Numbered from the stretch's first letter, positions 16,723-25,601 are shown. The stretch: DNA of 64,000 nt from DATFVJ01 sp963712955 (GCA_963712955.1 CAVQKF010000021.1:180855-244854), one strand, 5' to 3'. Numbers and translations: made by a program. Notes: generated by a model from the letters alone, not told the origin.

Positions 16723-17906
16723 GCCGCCTCGGCCTCGCCGATCCCGTGCGGGAAGCCCGGCTGCTCGTCCGGATCATCGAAACGATCTCGGCCGGGCTTG
16801 ACCTGGACGAGATCATGCAGGGGGTCGCGTCGCTCATCACCGAGACCACCGACACGGACGTGTGCTTCGTGCACCTGCTCGATGAGGATGGCCGGCGGCT
16901 GGTGCTTCGCGGCGCCACCCCGCCGTTCGACAGACTCGCAGGGAAGGTCGAACTCAAGATCGGCGAAGGAGTGTCTGGCTGGGTCGCGGCGCAGCGCCAG
17001 CCGGCCGTAATCGTCACGGACAAGCTCGCCGACGACAGGTACAAATACATCCCCGCGCTGAGAGGAGAGGAGTTCACATCGATGGCCTCGGTGCCGATCC
17101 TGAGCAAGCCCCGCCACCTGGTGGGCGTGCTCAACGTGCACACACGCAAGCGCCGCGAGTTCACCGACGCTGACGTGGAGTTGCTGCGCTCGGTTGCGGG
17201 CCTGATGTCAGGAGCCATCGAGAACGCGCGGCTGCACCGCAGGCTTGCCCGGCGTGAGGAGGCCATGGAACGGTTCACCGAGCGGATCGTACGTGCGCAG
17301 GAAGCCGAAAGGCGCCGGCTGGCTGGCGAGATCCATGACGGCATCAGCCAGCGCGTGGTGAGCCTGTCGTTCCACCTGTCGGCCGCCGCGGATGCGGTGG
17401 CGGCGGCTCCGGACGTGGCCGCGAGGCAGATCACGAAGGCACAGGTGCTGGCAGAGGCGGCACTCGACGAGACGCGTTTCGCGATCGCCGGGCTGCACCC
17501 GCCCGTGCTCGATGACCTCGGGCTCGCAGCGAGCCTGGAGAGCCTCGCCAGGTCCTTCCCCCATCTGGATGTCGAAACCGACGTCCAGCCATGCCGTTTG
17601 CCGGCACACATGGAAACCGCCGTCTACCGCATCGCGCAAGAGGCGCTGCAGAACGTTGCCAAGCACGCGAAAGCCAGGTGCATTCAGGTACGGCTCATGA
17701 CGCGTGGCGACACGATCATCCTCGAGGTCGAGGACGACGGCAAGGGATTCACCCCTGCCGAACTCGTCGGCAACCCCGGGCCTGGCGGCTACGGCCTGCC
17801 GGGCATGCGCGAACGCACCGAACTGCTCGGCGGGATGCTCGAACTGCAGAGCCGCCCGGGACATGGCACCGTGCTGCGCCTTCGCTTCGCGGCCAGCGCC
17901 TCGTAG
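16719..17906 (+). CDS. GAF-domain sensor histidine kinase (NarX/DesK type)
   Basis: 395 aa from ATG 16719. A GAF domain (about residues 25-170) binds an unknown small ligand or senses redox state. The HisKA_3 dimerisation box EAERRRLAGEIHDGISQRV carries the phospho-accepting His206. The HATPase domain shows ALQNVAKHA (N box), DDGKGF (G1) and GYGLPGMRER (G2). No transmembrane segment is seen, so it is a cytoplasmic sensor, and an internal signal such as redox or O2 state fits. No obvious heme ligand can be assigned by eye. Confidence 0.92.
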   Translation: MSRLGLADPVREARLLVRIIETISAGLDLDEIMQGVASLITETTDTDVCFVHLLDEDGRRLVLRGATPPFDRLAGKVELKIGEGVSGWVAAQRQPAVIVTDKLADDRYKYIPALRGEEFTSMASVPILSKPRHLVGVLNVHTRKRREFTDADVELLRSVAGLMSGAIENARLHRRLARREEAMERFTERIVRAQEAERRRLAGEIHDGISQRVVSLSFHLSAAADAVAAAPDVAARQITKAQVLAEAALDETRFAIAGLHPPVLDDLGLAASLESLARSFPHLDVETDVQPCRLPAHMETAVYRIAQEALQNVAKHAKARCIQVRLMTRGDTIILEVEDDGKGFTPAELVGNPGPGGYGLPGMRERTELLGGMLELQSRPGHGTVLRLRFAASAS

Positions 17907-18240
17907 AGGTTCTGGTGGTAAGCGCGCGCGGGCGATCTCACCACCGAGCCTGACGCGGCGCTCCCGGCTGGGAATGGACCCGGGTCGATCTGCCCGGCGC
18001 GGCTTCGCGCTTCCCGGGATCTGGGCAGGCCGACGGCGATGGACGCCGCGTGCAGCGCAGGCCACCCGCCCAGCGGCCCTGACGCCTTCAGCTCGGGTGA
18101 CACCCCGCGCGGCCGTTAAGGATAAGTCTTAAGTGTTTACTTGATGAAAGCTCGCACATTCTCAATAGACAACTATCACGTCGCGGGGTCATGCTTGGAA
18201 GGCGGGTGAACAAAACCGATCAGCCCGCGTGGGAGGAATT
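17907..18240. promoter_or_regulatory. upstream region of the RuBisCO operon
   Basis: About 330 bp without a gene. The right half (18115-18185) is distinctly AT-richer than its surroundings, as expected for a promoter. An imperfect inverted repeat TTAAGT-GTTT-ACTTGA at 18129-18144 is a candidate regulator-binding site, about 100 bp upstream of the cbbL ATG. TTGATG at 18141-18146 could be a -35 element, but no convincing -10 was found. Confidence 0.4.
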
Positions 18241-19671
18241 ATGGCGGGCGACCGGTGGAACGCTGGGGTGATCCCGTACGCCGAGATGGGCTACTGGAAG
18301 CCGGACTACGAGCCGAAGGACACCGACGTGCTCGCCGCCTTCCGTGTGACGCCACAGCCGGGGGTCCCACCGGATGAGGCGGGCGCCGCCGTAGCCGGCG
18401 AGTCCTCGACCGCCACCTGGACCGTCGTATGGACGGACCGGCTCACCGCGTACGACCACTACCAGGCCAAGTGCTACCGGGTCGACCCGGTGCCTGGCCG
18501 GGAGAACGAGTACATCGCTTATATCGCCTATGACATCGACCTCTTCGAGGAGGGATCCATCCCCAACCTGACGTCGTCGATCATCGGCAACGTGTTCGGC
18601 TTCAAGGCGCTGCGCGCGCTGCGCCTCGAGGACATGCGGATCCCGCTGCACTATGTGAAGACCTTTACCGGCCCGCCGCACGGCATCGTCATGGAGCGCG
18701 AGTACCTCGACAAGTACGGGCGGCCCCTGCTCGGCGCCACGACCAAGCCGAAGCTCGGGCTCTCTGCGAAGAACTACGGCCGGGTGGTCTACGAGGCGCT
18801 GCGTGGCGGTCTTGACTTCACCAAGGACGATGAGAACATCAACTCCCAGCCCTTCATGCGCTGGCGGGACAGATACCTGTTCGTCATGGAGGCGGTGAAC
18901 CGGGCCGTCGAGCAGACCGGCGAGATCAAGGGCCACTACCTCAACGTGACCGCCGCCACGATGGAGGACATGTACGAGCGGGCCGAGTTCGCCAAGGAAC
19001 TCGGCAGCGTCATCGTCATGATCGATCTCACCATCGGGTACACCGCGATGCACTCGATGTCCAGATGGGCGCGGGCCAACGGGCTCATCCTGCACCTGCA
19101 CCGGGCGGGCCACGGCACCTACACCCGGCAGAAGACGCACGGCGTGAGCTTCCGCGTCATCGCCAAGTGGTGCCGGCTGCTCGGCGTGGACCACATTCAC
19201 GCGGGCACCGTGGTCGGCAAGCTGGAAGGGGATCCGGGCACCACCCGTGGCTACTACGACACCTTGCGGATGTCGCAGGTAACGACGAACCCGGCACACG
19301 GGATCTTCTTCGATCAGGACTGGGGGTCCATGCCCGGGGTCATGCCTGTGGCGTCGGGCGGCATCCACGCGGGCCAGATGCACCAGCTTCTGCACTACCT
19401 GGGCGAGGACGTGGTGCTGCAGTTCGGCGGCGGCACCATCGGCCACCCGATGGGCGTCAGCGCGGGCGCCACGGCGAACCGGGTCGCTGTCGAGGCGATG
19501 ATCAAGGCACGCAACGAGGGGCGGGACTATTTCGCCGAGGGTGACGACATCCTGCGCGACGCCGCGAAGCACTGCAAGCCCCTCGAGGCCGCTCTGGATA
19601 CCTGGGGCGACATCTCGTTCAACTATGAATCGACGGACACCCCCGACGTGGTTTCCACGCCGGTCAGCTAG
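18241..19671 (+). CDS. cbbL: RuBisCO large subunit, form I red type
   Basis: 476 aa from ATG 18241 (GGGAGG five bases upstream). The catalytic set is complete: TTKPKLGLS (Lys169, Lys171), GLDFTKDDEN with the carbamylated Lys195 and Asp/Glu metal ligands, HLHRAGHGTYTR, HIHAGT, and loop-6 VVGKLEGD (Lys327). The sequence style (HRAGH, QKTHGVSFRVIAKW) and the following cbbX place it in the red-type lineage (IC/IE-like). It carboxylates ribulose bisphosphate in a large8-small8 complex. Small variation: HRAGHG where many red-type enzymes have HRAGHS. Confidence 0.97.
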   Translation: MAGDRWNAGVIPYAEMGYWKPDYEPKDTDVLAAFRVTPQPGVPPDEAGAAVAGESSTATWTVVWTDRLTAYDHYQAKCYRVDPVPGRENEYIAYIAYDIDLFEEGSIPNLTSSIIGNVFGFKALRALRLEDMRIPLHYVKTFTGPPHGIVMEREYLDKYGRPLLGATTKPKLGLSAKNYGRVVYEALRGGLDFTKDDENINSQPFMRWRDRYLFVMEAVNRAVEQTGEIKGHYLNVTAATMEDMYERAEFAKELGSVIVMIDLTIGYTAMHSMSRWARANGLILHLHRAGHGTYTRQKTHGVSFRVIAKWCRLLGVDHIHAGTVVGKLEGDPGTTRGYYDTLRMSQVTTNPAHGIFFDQDWGSMPGVMPVASGGIHAGQMHQLLHYLGEDVVLQFGGGTIGHPMGVSAGATANRVAVEAMIKARNEGRDYFAEGDDILRDAAKHCKPLEAALDTWGDISFNYESTDTPDVVSTPVS

Positions 19672-19720
19672 CCCGTACACGCCAGCTGGCACTGTCCTGA
19701 GAGGTACGAGGAGCCGGTCC

Positions 19721-20149
19721 ATGCGAATCACCCAGGGAACATTTTCCTTCCTGCCCGATTTCACCGACGAGGAGATCGCGGCACAGATCCAGTACGCCAT
19801 CGACCAGGCCTGGACCGTCGGGGTCGAGTTCACCGACGACCCGCACCCGCGCAACAACCTGTGGGAGATGTGGGGCCTGCCGATGTTCGACCTCGCCGAC
19901 GCGGCGGGAGCTCTCCAGGAGGTCCGGGCGTGCAGGCAGGCCTATCCGAACCATTACGTCCGGGTGTCGGCCTTCGACGCGACCTACGGGCGGCAGACCA
20001 CCGCACTCAGCTTCATCGTTGGCCGGCCGCCGGAGGAGCCGGGGTTCCGGCTGCAGCGGCAGGAGGGCGCCGACCGCAGCATCGCTTACACGCTGCAGCC
20101 CTACGCGGCCAGCAGGCCACACGGCGAGCGTTACGGCACGCGGGGATGA
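19721..20149 (+). CDS. cbbS: RuBisCO small subunit
   Basis: 142 aa from ATG 19721, with GAGGAG seven bases upstream and a 49-bp gap after cbbL. Small-subunit hallmarks: TQGTFSFLPDFTDEEI at the start, W-x-VGVEFTDDPHPRN, WEMWGLPMFD and F-x-VRVSAFD. Red-type small subunits carry a C-terminal extension lining the central solvent channel; the tail after FRLQRQEG fits that. Same operon as cbbL. Confidence 0.96.
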   Translation: MRITQGTFSFLPDFTDEEIAAQIQYAIDQAWTVGVEFTDDPHPRNNLWEMWGLPMFDLADAAGALQEVRACRQAYPNHYVRVSAFDATYGRQTTALSFIVGRPPEEPGFRLQRQEGADRSIAYTLQPYAASRPHGERYGTRG

Positions 20150-20176
20150 CAGGGCCAGGCGGGCCTGGCGGGCCGG

Positions 20177-20254
20177 CCGACCCCGCCAGGCCAGGCGGGC
20201 CGCCGACCCCGCCAGGCCAGGCGGGCCGGCCGACCCCGCCAGGCCAGGCGGGCC
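20177..20254. repeat. palindromic 26-27-bp tandem repeats between cbbS and cbbX
   Basis: Three tandem units of 26-27 bp, each containing CCCCGCC-AGGCCA-GGCGGG, so each can fold into a strong GC hairpin. A partial fourth unit lies at 20151-20176. They fill the 127-bp gap between cbbS and cbbX and could lower readthrough or protect the upstream mRNA from 3' decay. Confidence 0.8.
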
Positions 20255-20276
20255 GGAGGCGCCCCGAGGTTTCGCG

Positions 20277-21260
20277 ATGCCATCACCAGGGGGCGCGTCT
20301 GCCGCAGAGGTCAACGGCGGGCAGGGGGCGCCGGGCCAGGGCGGCGGACCCGGCCCGCCGCGGGATAGGGCTGAGGAGCTGCTTCCTGATGACGCCCTGA
20401 TCGAGATCGGCGAGGAGCAGCGGCAGCTCGCCATCTCCGGGGTGCTCGGCAGGCTGGACCACGAGCTTGTCGGCCTCGTCCCCGTCAAGACGCGTGTGCG
20501 CGAGATCGCCGCACTGCTGCTCGTCGACAGGCTGCGCAAACGCTACGGCCTCAGCTCATCGCGTCCGACCCTGCACATGTGCTTCACAGGGAGCCCGGGA
20601 ACGGGCAAGACGACGGTCGCGATGCGCATGGCGGAGCTGCTCAAAGGGCTCGGTTACCTGCGCAGGGGACATCTGGTCAGCGTGACCCGTGACGACCTGG
20701 TCGGCGAGTACGTGGGGCACACGGCTCCGAAGACAAAAGCCGTCCTCAAGCGGGCACTGGGCGGGGTACTGCTCATCGACGAGGCCTACTATCTGTACCG
20801 GGCGGAGAACGAGCGGGACTACGGCCAGGAGGCCATCGAAATCCTGCTCCAGGTGATGGAGGCCCAGCGCGACGATCTGGTCGTCATCCTGGCCGGTTAC
20901 CGCGATCGGATGGACTCGTTCTTCCGGTCCAACCCGGGGATGGCCTCGCGCATCGCCCACCACATCGACTTCCCCGACTTCACCGCCGACCAGCTCATGC
21001 AGATCGCCGAGATCATGGTGGAGCAGGAGCGCTACCGGCTGTCCCCGGAGGCACACCAGGCGTTCCGCGAATACATCGAGCTGCGGATGCGCCAGCCGAG
21101 GTTCGCGAACGCGCGCAGCGTCCGCAACGCCATCGACCGGATCCGGCTGCGCCAGGCCAATCGCCTGGTGTCGGCGGGCGCCACGATTGGCAAGGACGAT
21201 CTGATCCTGATCGAGGCCGACGACATCAGGCGCAGCAGGGTCTTCACCCAGGACCCGTGA
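20277..21260 (+). CDS. cbbX: CbbX, red-type RuBisCO activase (AAA+)
   Basis: 327 aa from ATG 20277 (GAGG about seven bases upstream). Walker A is GSPGTGKT with Lys111; the pore-loop region is EYVGHTA (about residues 144-150); Walker B is LLIDEA (165-170). Arg-rich sensor elements follow (FANARSVRNAIDRI). CbbX hexamers thread the C-terminus of red-type CbbL to remove inhibitory sugar phosphates. The first 35 residues are a Gly/Pro-rich extension not expected in the family, possibly encoded by spread of the upstream repeats. Confidence 0.94.
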   Translation: MPSPGGASAAEVNGGQGAPGQGGGPGPPRDRAEELLPDDALIEIGEEQRQLAISGVLGRLDHELVGLVPVKTRVREIAALLLVDRLRKRYGLSSSRPTLHMCFTGSPGTGKTTVAMRMAELLKGLGYLRRGHLVSVTRDDLVGEYVGHTAPKTKAVLKRALGGVLLIDEAYYLYRAENERDYGQEAIEILLQVMEAQRDDLVVILAGYRDRMDSFFRSNPGMASRIAHHIDFPDFTADQLMQIAEIMVEQERYRLSPEAHQAFREYIELRMRQPRFANARSVRNAIDRIRLRQANRLVSAGATIGKDDLILIEADDIRRSRVFTQDP

Positions 21261-21324
21261 CCGGCGGGGGCATGATCGGCGGGCCCGTGACCGGCGGGTG
21301 CGCAATCGGCCAGGCCGTGATGGT

Positions 21325-22281
21325 TCAGGTCCATGGCAGGGTCGCGCGCTCGGCCCAGTAGCGTCCGGGATCGATGGCCAGGCCGGCGAGCCCGGCCAGG
21401 TCGCGCTCGCCGAGCCGGAGCGTGGCCGCGGCGAGGTTGGCGCGCAGTTGGGCGGCACTTGCCGCGCCGATGAGGACCGTGTCCGCCCAGGGCTGGCTGA
21501 GCGCGGCGGCGAGCGCGACCGCGTCAGGCCCCGCGCCGTGCCGCGCCGCCATGTCGGCAAGGACCTGTGGCGGCCGCACGGCAAGCCTGCCGTTGGCCAG
21601 CGTCTCCTTGAGCAGCACGTGCGCGCCTTCGTCGTGTGCCTGGCGCAGCGCGGAACCGGCCGAAGGCTCGAGTAGGTTCCAGGTTGCCTGGACAGCGGTG
21701 AAGAGCCGCTTGCCGCGGCTCTCCAGATCCAGAGCACGCCGTATCGTGCCGGCCTGGTTCGCGCCTGACGTGGAGAATCCGATGCGGAGCCCGGCCGCGG
21801 CGGTCTGCGCGAGCGCCTCCTGCAGTGCCACGTCGCGCAGCAGCGGGCTGTCGCCGGTCAGAGAGTGCACCTGATAGAGGCAGAGCCGGTCACCGAGGAG
21901 GCCGCGGGTCTCGCCAAGCTGGGCCAGGTACTGGCTCAGGGTGTGTTCCTTGATTTCGTGGACGGTGGCATCGGTGCGCCACCCTCCGACGTACGCGTAG
22001 CCCCACTTGCTTGACACGGTGATGTCGCGATGACCGCGCGCGCCCAGCCAGTCCGCCAGGAACTCCTCCGCGTGACCGTAGGAGCGTGCCGCGTCGATCC
22101 AGCGGATTCCCCCGGCGTAGCCCTCATCCAGAACCCGCCAGGTCGCCGAGCGCATCGCGGCGACCGTGCGGCGCGCTGGCAGTTCGGCCTCGCGGCCCAG
22201 ATTGATGTAGGCCGGCCGCCCGAGCGCGGCCAGCCCGAGCCCGAGACGCGGCAGTGCGGTCACGGCGGTCACGGCGGTCAC
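21325..22281 (-). CDS. aldo/keto reductase
   Basis: 318 aa from GTG 22281. The first codons are a GTGACCGCC 9-bp repeat, so GTG 22272 or 22263 may be used. AKR features: IRWIDAARSYGHAEEFLADW (catalytic Asp/Tyr region), SSKWGY (Lys), YQVHSL (His), then IGFSTSG and VLIGAAS near the cofactor site. NAD(P)H-dependent carbonyl reductase; substrate unknown. Followed on the same strand by a gap and the convergent cbbX end. Confidence 0.88.
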   Translation of the reverse strand: MTAVTAVTALPRLGLGLAALGRPAYINLGREAELPARRTVAAMRSATWRVLDEGYAGGIRWIDAARSYGHAEEFLADWLGARGHRDITVSSKWGYAYVGGWRTDATVHEIKEHTLSQYLAQLGETRGLLGDRLCLYQVHSLTGDSPLLRDVALQEALAQTAAAGLRIGFSTSGANQAGTIRRALDLESRGKRLFTAVQATWNLLEPSAGSALRQAHDEGAHVLLKETLANGRLAVRPPQVLADMAARHGAGPDAVALAAALSQPWADTVLIGAASAAQLRANLAAATLRLGERDLAGLAGLAIDPGRYWAERATLPWT

Positions 22282-22297
22282 GACGATCGCGCGGGGG

Positions 22298-23332
22298 TCA
22301 GAACCGGCCGCCCTGGATGCGGCGGCTGCGCTGGATCTGGCCGGGCCCGCCGTAGGGGTAGTCGGGCGCGAGAGGCTCGCTCACCTCATCGAGCAGCCGA
22401 ATCTCTTCCGCGCTCAGCCGCACCTCGGCGGCCGCCATGTTCTCCTCGAGTTGCCGCAGGGTCCGCGCGCCCAAGATCACAGATGTGACCGCGGGGCGGC
22501 CGAGAAGCCATGCGATCGCCACCTGTGACATGGTCACGCCCCGCCCGTCCGCGACCTTCCGCACCGCGTCGAGCACCTGCCAGGTCTGCTCGAGATGGCC
22601 GCGCTGGTTCCAGATCTTCATTCCGAGATCGGCGTTCTCCGCGGCCCGGGTGCCGCCGGACGGCGGCTGGTCACGCTGGTACTTGCCGGTGAGCCAGCCG
22701 CTGGCCAACGGTGACCAGGACAGGAGCCCGAGGCCTTCGGACTGGCAGGCGGGGACGATCTCCCATTCGATGGCGCGTGCGAGCAGGTTGTACTGTGGCT
22801 GCACGGTGACGGGGCGGCAGAGATCATGCGCGTCGGCCACGTCGACTGCCTTCTGCAACTGCCAGCCGGTGAAGTTCGACAGGCCGACGTAGAGAATCTT
22901 CCCCGCCCGCACCGCGTCGTCGAGAAAGCGCAGGGTCTCGGCTATGGGGGTCAGCGGGTCCCACGAGTGCAACTGGTAAAGGTCGATAGCCTCCACATTC
23001 AGGCGGCGCAGTGACGCGTCGAGCGCCGAGGCCAGGTGGCGGCGGGACAGCCCGTGCCCGTTCGGCGTTTCGTCGGTGGGAAATCGGCCCTTGGTCGCGA
23101 GCACAACCGTCTCGCGTGCGCCCGGCCTGCTGGCCAGCCAGTGGCCGATGATCTCCTCTGACCGGGTGTCGGCATAGACATCGGCGGTATCCACGAGCGT
23201 GCCGCCTGCCTCCGCGAAACGATCAAGCTGGGCGTGAGAGTCCGCCGCGCTGGCCTCGTTGCCGAAGGTCAGTGCCCCGAGGGCGAGCACCGACACCGCG
23301 CATCCGCTGGCACCGAGCAGGCGATATTCCAT
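22298..23332 (-). CDS. aldo/keto reductase (YajO/Tas-like group)
   Basis: 344 aa from ATG 23332 (GGAGG just upstream). It has LVDTADVYADTRSEEIIG (catalytic Asp and Tyr), LATKGRF (Lys), YQLHSWD (His), VGLSNFTGWQ and LSWSPLASGWLTGKY. The C-terminal NADPH-binding box is VTSVILGART. It lies 16 bp from the next AKR gene, so the two are likely co-transcribed. A role in detoxifying aldehydes or ketones is the usual expectation; the natural substrate is not evident. Confidence 0.92.
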   Translation of the reverse strand: MEYRLLGASGCAVSVLALGALTFGNEASAADSHAQLDRFAEAGGTLVDTADVYADTRSEEIIGHWLASRPGARETVVLATKGRFPTDETPNGHGLSRRHLASALDASLRRLNVEAIDLYQLHSWDPLTPIAETLRFLDDAVRAGKILYVGLSNFTGWQLQKAVDVADAHDLCRPVTVQPQYNLLARAIEWEIVPACQSEGLGLLSWSPLASGWLTGKYQRDQPPSGGTRAAENADLGMKIWNQRGHLEQTWQVLDAVRKVADGRGVTMSQVAIAWLLGRPAVTSVILGARTLRQLEENMAAAEVRLSAEEIRLLDEVSEPLAPDYPYGGPGQIQRSRRIQGGRF

Positions 23333-23371
23333 GGTCCTCCGATCGGCCTGCCATGTTCTCGCATGTGGCGT

Positions 23372-24502
23372 TCAGCGGGCCGCGGCACGCGCCATCGTGT
23401 CAAGCGCCTCACGCGCGGTGTACTGCGGCTTCCAGTCGAGCTCGCGGCGGGCCCGGGTGGTGTCCATCAGCATCGGGGTCCTTGCCGCGTGGACCCACTC
23501 CACTCCCTGCGGCAGCCATGGGAGCGCGGCCACCAGCCGGCTCGTGACGCCGACGAGCGCGTGCGGGACCGGGACGGAATAGACGCCTACGGAGCTCGCC
23601 ATGTCGGCGACAGTGACCTGGCCCTCCCCCGCCAGGTTGTAGGCACCGGGCGGCCCGGCGCCCAGGGCGGCCGCTACCACGCCCGCGCCGACATCGTCCT
23701 CATGGATGAGCTGGATCGGCATGCCAGGGTCGGGCAGGACGGGCCGCAGGCCGGGCACCCGCGCGAGCAGGCCGCGAACGAGCCCCGGGAGCATCTCCGC
23801 CGCGGGTTCGAACCGCAGTTCGCTGATGAGCAGGGTGGAGTCAGGCCCGACCACGATGCACGGCCGCAGCACATACACCTCGACGCCGCCGCCGGCCGTC
23901 ACCTCGGCAAGCAGCGCCTCGCACTCCGCCTTCTGCCCGGAGTAGTAGTGCTCGGGGGATCCGCGGGCCGGAACGTCCTCGGTCAGCGGCACCGGATTTG
24001 CGGCGTAGTATCCGTACACCGCGATTGAGGACGTGTAGACAAGCCGGTGCGGGCGGTCGGCGGCGACGGTCGCCTCGAAGACATTGCGGCTGCCCGCCAG
24101 GTTGATCTTGCGGCTCTGCTCGCGCCCGCCGACGATGGCATACGCGAGATGGACGACCACGTCGGCGTCGGCCACGAACGCCGAAACCGCGCCGCGGTCA
24201 AGGACGTCGCCCTGGCGGTACTCTGTCTTGCCCCAGCCGAAGGCGGCGGGATCGAACGGCCTGCGTGCCATGCCGAGGATGCGATCCACCCCGTCATCGC
24301 TTTCGAGCGCGCGGATGACCGCTCTGCCGATGGCGCCCGTGGGCCCCGTCACCGCGACCGTGAGACCGCTAGCCAGGTTCCGCCGCGTCCGGCTCGCCTT
24401 GGTAGCGCTGCGCTTAGCTGAACCACCCGGTGCTTGATCATCTGGTGCCTGACCACCCGGTCCTTGACCACGCGGCGACGGTTTACCCGGTTGAGAACTC
24501 AT
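23372..24502 (-). CDS. NAD-dependent epimerase/dehydratase (extended SDR)
   Basis: 376 aa from ATG 24502. A low-complexity, charged N-terminal 45 residues (with a PGGQAPDDQAPGG repeat) precedes the Rossmann fold: TVAVTGPTGAIGRAV (glycine motif), DVVVHLAYA, YTSSIAVYGY and the YSGQK catalytic Tyr-Lys pair. LRPCIVVGPDS follows. It acts on a nucleotide sugar or related NAD-dependent substrate. Same strand as the two aldo-keto reductases, 39 bp upstream of them, so probably one operon. Confidence 0.9.
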   Translation of the reverse strand: MSSQPGKPSPRGQGPGGQAPDDQAPGGSAKRSATKASRTRRNLASGLTVAVTGPTGAIGRAVIRALESDDGVDRILGMARRPFDPAAFGWGKTEYRQGDVLDRGAVSAFVADADVVVHLAYAIVGGREQSRKINLAGSRNVFEATVAADRPHRLVYTSSIAVYGYYAANPVPLTEDVPARGSPEHYYSGQKAECEALLAEVTAGGGVEVYVLRPCIVVGPDSTLLISELRFEPAAEMLPGLVRGLLARVPGLRPVLPDPGMPIQLIHEDDVGAGVVAAALGAGPPGAYNLAGEGQVTVADMASSVGVYSVPVPHALVGVTSRLVAALPWLPQGVEWVHAARTPMLMDTTRARRELDWKPQYTAREALDTMARAAAR

Positions 24503-24721
24503 TCACGCTCATCCTTCCAATTGCCACATATCGTGCGCGGCGACGTCCCTCAGCGGCAGGGCCGTTGGTCACCCGAAAGTGCCCATCACCCCGGCAGGGT
24601 GGTGTGCCCGCCGGGGGTGTGACGAGACGCTGTCACGTAGACACCCGGGTTCGGGGGCCATGTGCCATGTGCCACCTGTGGTCCCTGGAACCGGCCAGCC
24701 AATCAAAGAAAGAGGCGAGAG

Positions 24722-25273
24722 ATGGCCATAGGACCGGTGCAGCTCATCGTGCTGGGGTTCAACCACCCCAACTTCCACGGTGAGGTGATCGCAGAACTCG
24801 AGCGGCTCCGCGAGAGCGACACGGTGCGCGTGATCGACTCGCTGGCCGTCTACAAGGACGCGGACGGCGGACTGGAGGTTGAGCACCTGAGCAACCTGTC
24901 CGAGCAGGAGGCCATCGAGCTCGGCACCAAGATCGGCGCGCTCATCGGCCTGGGAATCGAGGGCGAAGAGGGCATGGAGGCCGGCGCGGCCGAGGGAGCG
25001 GAGGAGGCCGCGGCCGAGGGCGTCGACCTGCTCGGCGGGGCTGAGGAGTGGGATATTCTGGAAGATATCCCGAACGACTCCGCGGCGGCGCTTATCCTGC
25101 TCGAGCACCACTGGGCGGTGCCGCTGCGGGACGCGATATTCCGTGCTGGCGGCTTCCGCCTCGGCGACGGTTTCATCAGCCCGCTTGACCTCGTCGCGAT
25201 CGGGCTGATGTCGGCCGAGGAAGCGAAGGAACATCACGCCAGGGAGACATCGGCCGCGGCCGGCACGTCATGA
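24722..25273 (+). CDS. DUF6325-like protein
   Basis: 183 aa from ATG 24722 (GGCGAGAG upstream). The pattern GPVQLIVLGFNHPNFHGEVI, then VRVIDSLAVYKDADG, a long Ala/Glu/Gly-rich middle, and SAAALILLEHHWAVPLRDAIF matches the small stress-associated DUF6325/DUF1269-like family of actinobacteria. These proteins often precede a small basic or SHOCT-type ORF. Function unknown, probably membrane-associated through the Ala/Gly-rich segment. Confidence 0.75.
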   Translation: MAIGPVQLIVLGFNHPNFHGEVIAELERLRESDTVRVIDSLAVYKDADGGLEVEHLSNLSEQEAIELGTKIGALIGLGIEGEEGMEAGAAEGAEEAAAEGVDLLGGAEEWDILEDIPNDSAAALILLEHHWAVPLRDAIFRAGGFRLGDGFISPLDLVAIGLMSAEEAKEHHARETSAAAGTS

Positions 25274-25306
25274 CGGCACGCAATCGCAGCAAACTGGAGG
25301 CATGAG

Positions 25307-25375
25307 ATGATCGGAACCCGCAGAGTTGCACGGCGCACAGGGCGGCGCACCGCTCGGCGCGTATCCCGCAGATAA
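25307..25375 (+). CDS. small Arg-rich peptide ORF downstream of DUF6325-like gene
   Basis: 22 codons from ATG 25307 to TAA 25373-25375, with GGAGG six bases upstream, read MIGTRRVARRTGRRTARRVS and then RR. Ten of 22 residues are Arg. Basic short ORFs are typical after DUF6325-like genes, although most are longer and include a hydrophobic segment. This may be the truncated start of such a gene. Confidence 0.4.
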   Translation: MIGTRRVARRTGRRTARRVSRR

Positions 25376-25601
25376 CGGTCAGCGGCCCGGGTGAGCCGCG
25401 CAGGAACCCGGCCCCGCACAACGAGGCTCCCCTCGCCGCGGTCGCGGCACACCCGGCGCCGTTTTGACACTTTGCCCGGGGGCGCTACCCCCGGGAACCC
25501 TTCGTCAACCGGCACTGGCCCTGGGGCGAGAACCCCGCGCAGCCGTTTCGTCGGTTGCCGCTGGCTCATGCTCATCGGACTCACGCTCATCGGACTCATG
25601 C
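25376..25601. repeat. gap with 15-bp tandem repeat at the end of the MMPL gene
   Basis: No gene was found in 25376-25601. At its right end (about 25571-25610) three tandem copies of CTCATCGGACTCAYG (15 bp) run into the last codons and stop of the leftward MMPL gene. Otherwise only GC-rich sequence without hairpins was noticed. Confidence 0.5.

Noticed and set aside
18220..19857. 545-codon leftward frame opposite cbbL
   Set aside because: Antisense to a gene with complete RuBisCO active-site motifs; no homology.
20177..20254. CRISPR-like array between cbbS and cbbX
   Set aside because: Units are contiguous without unique spacers; this is a simple tandem repeat.
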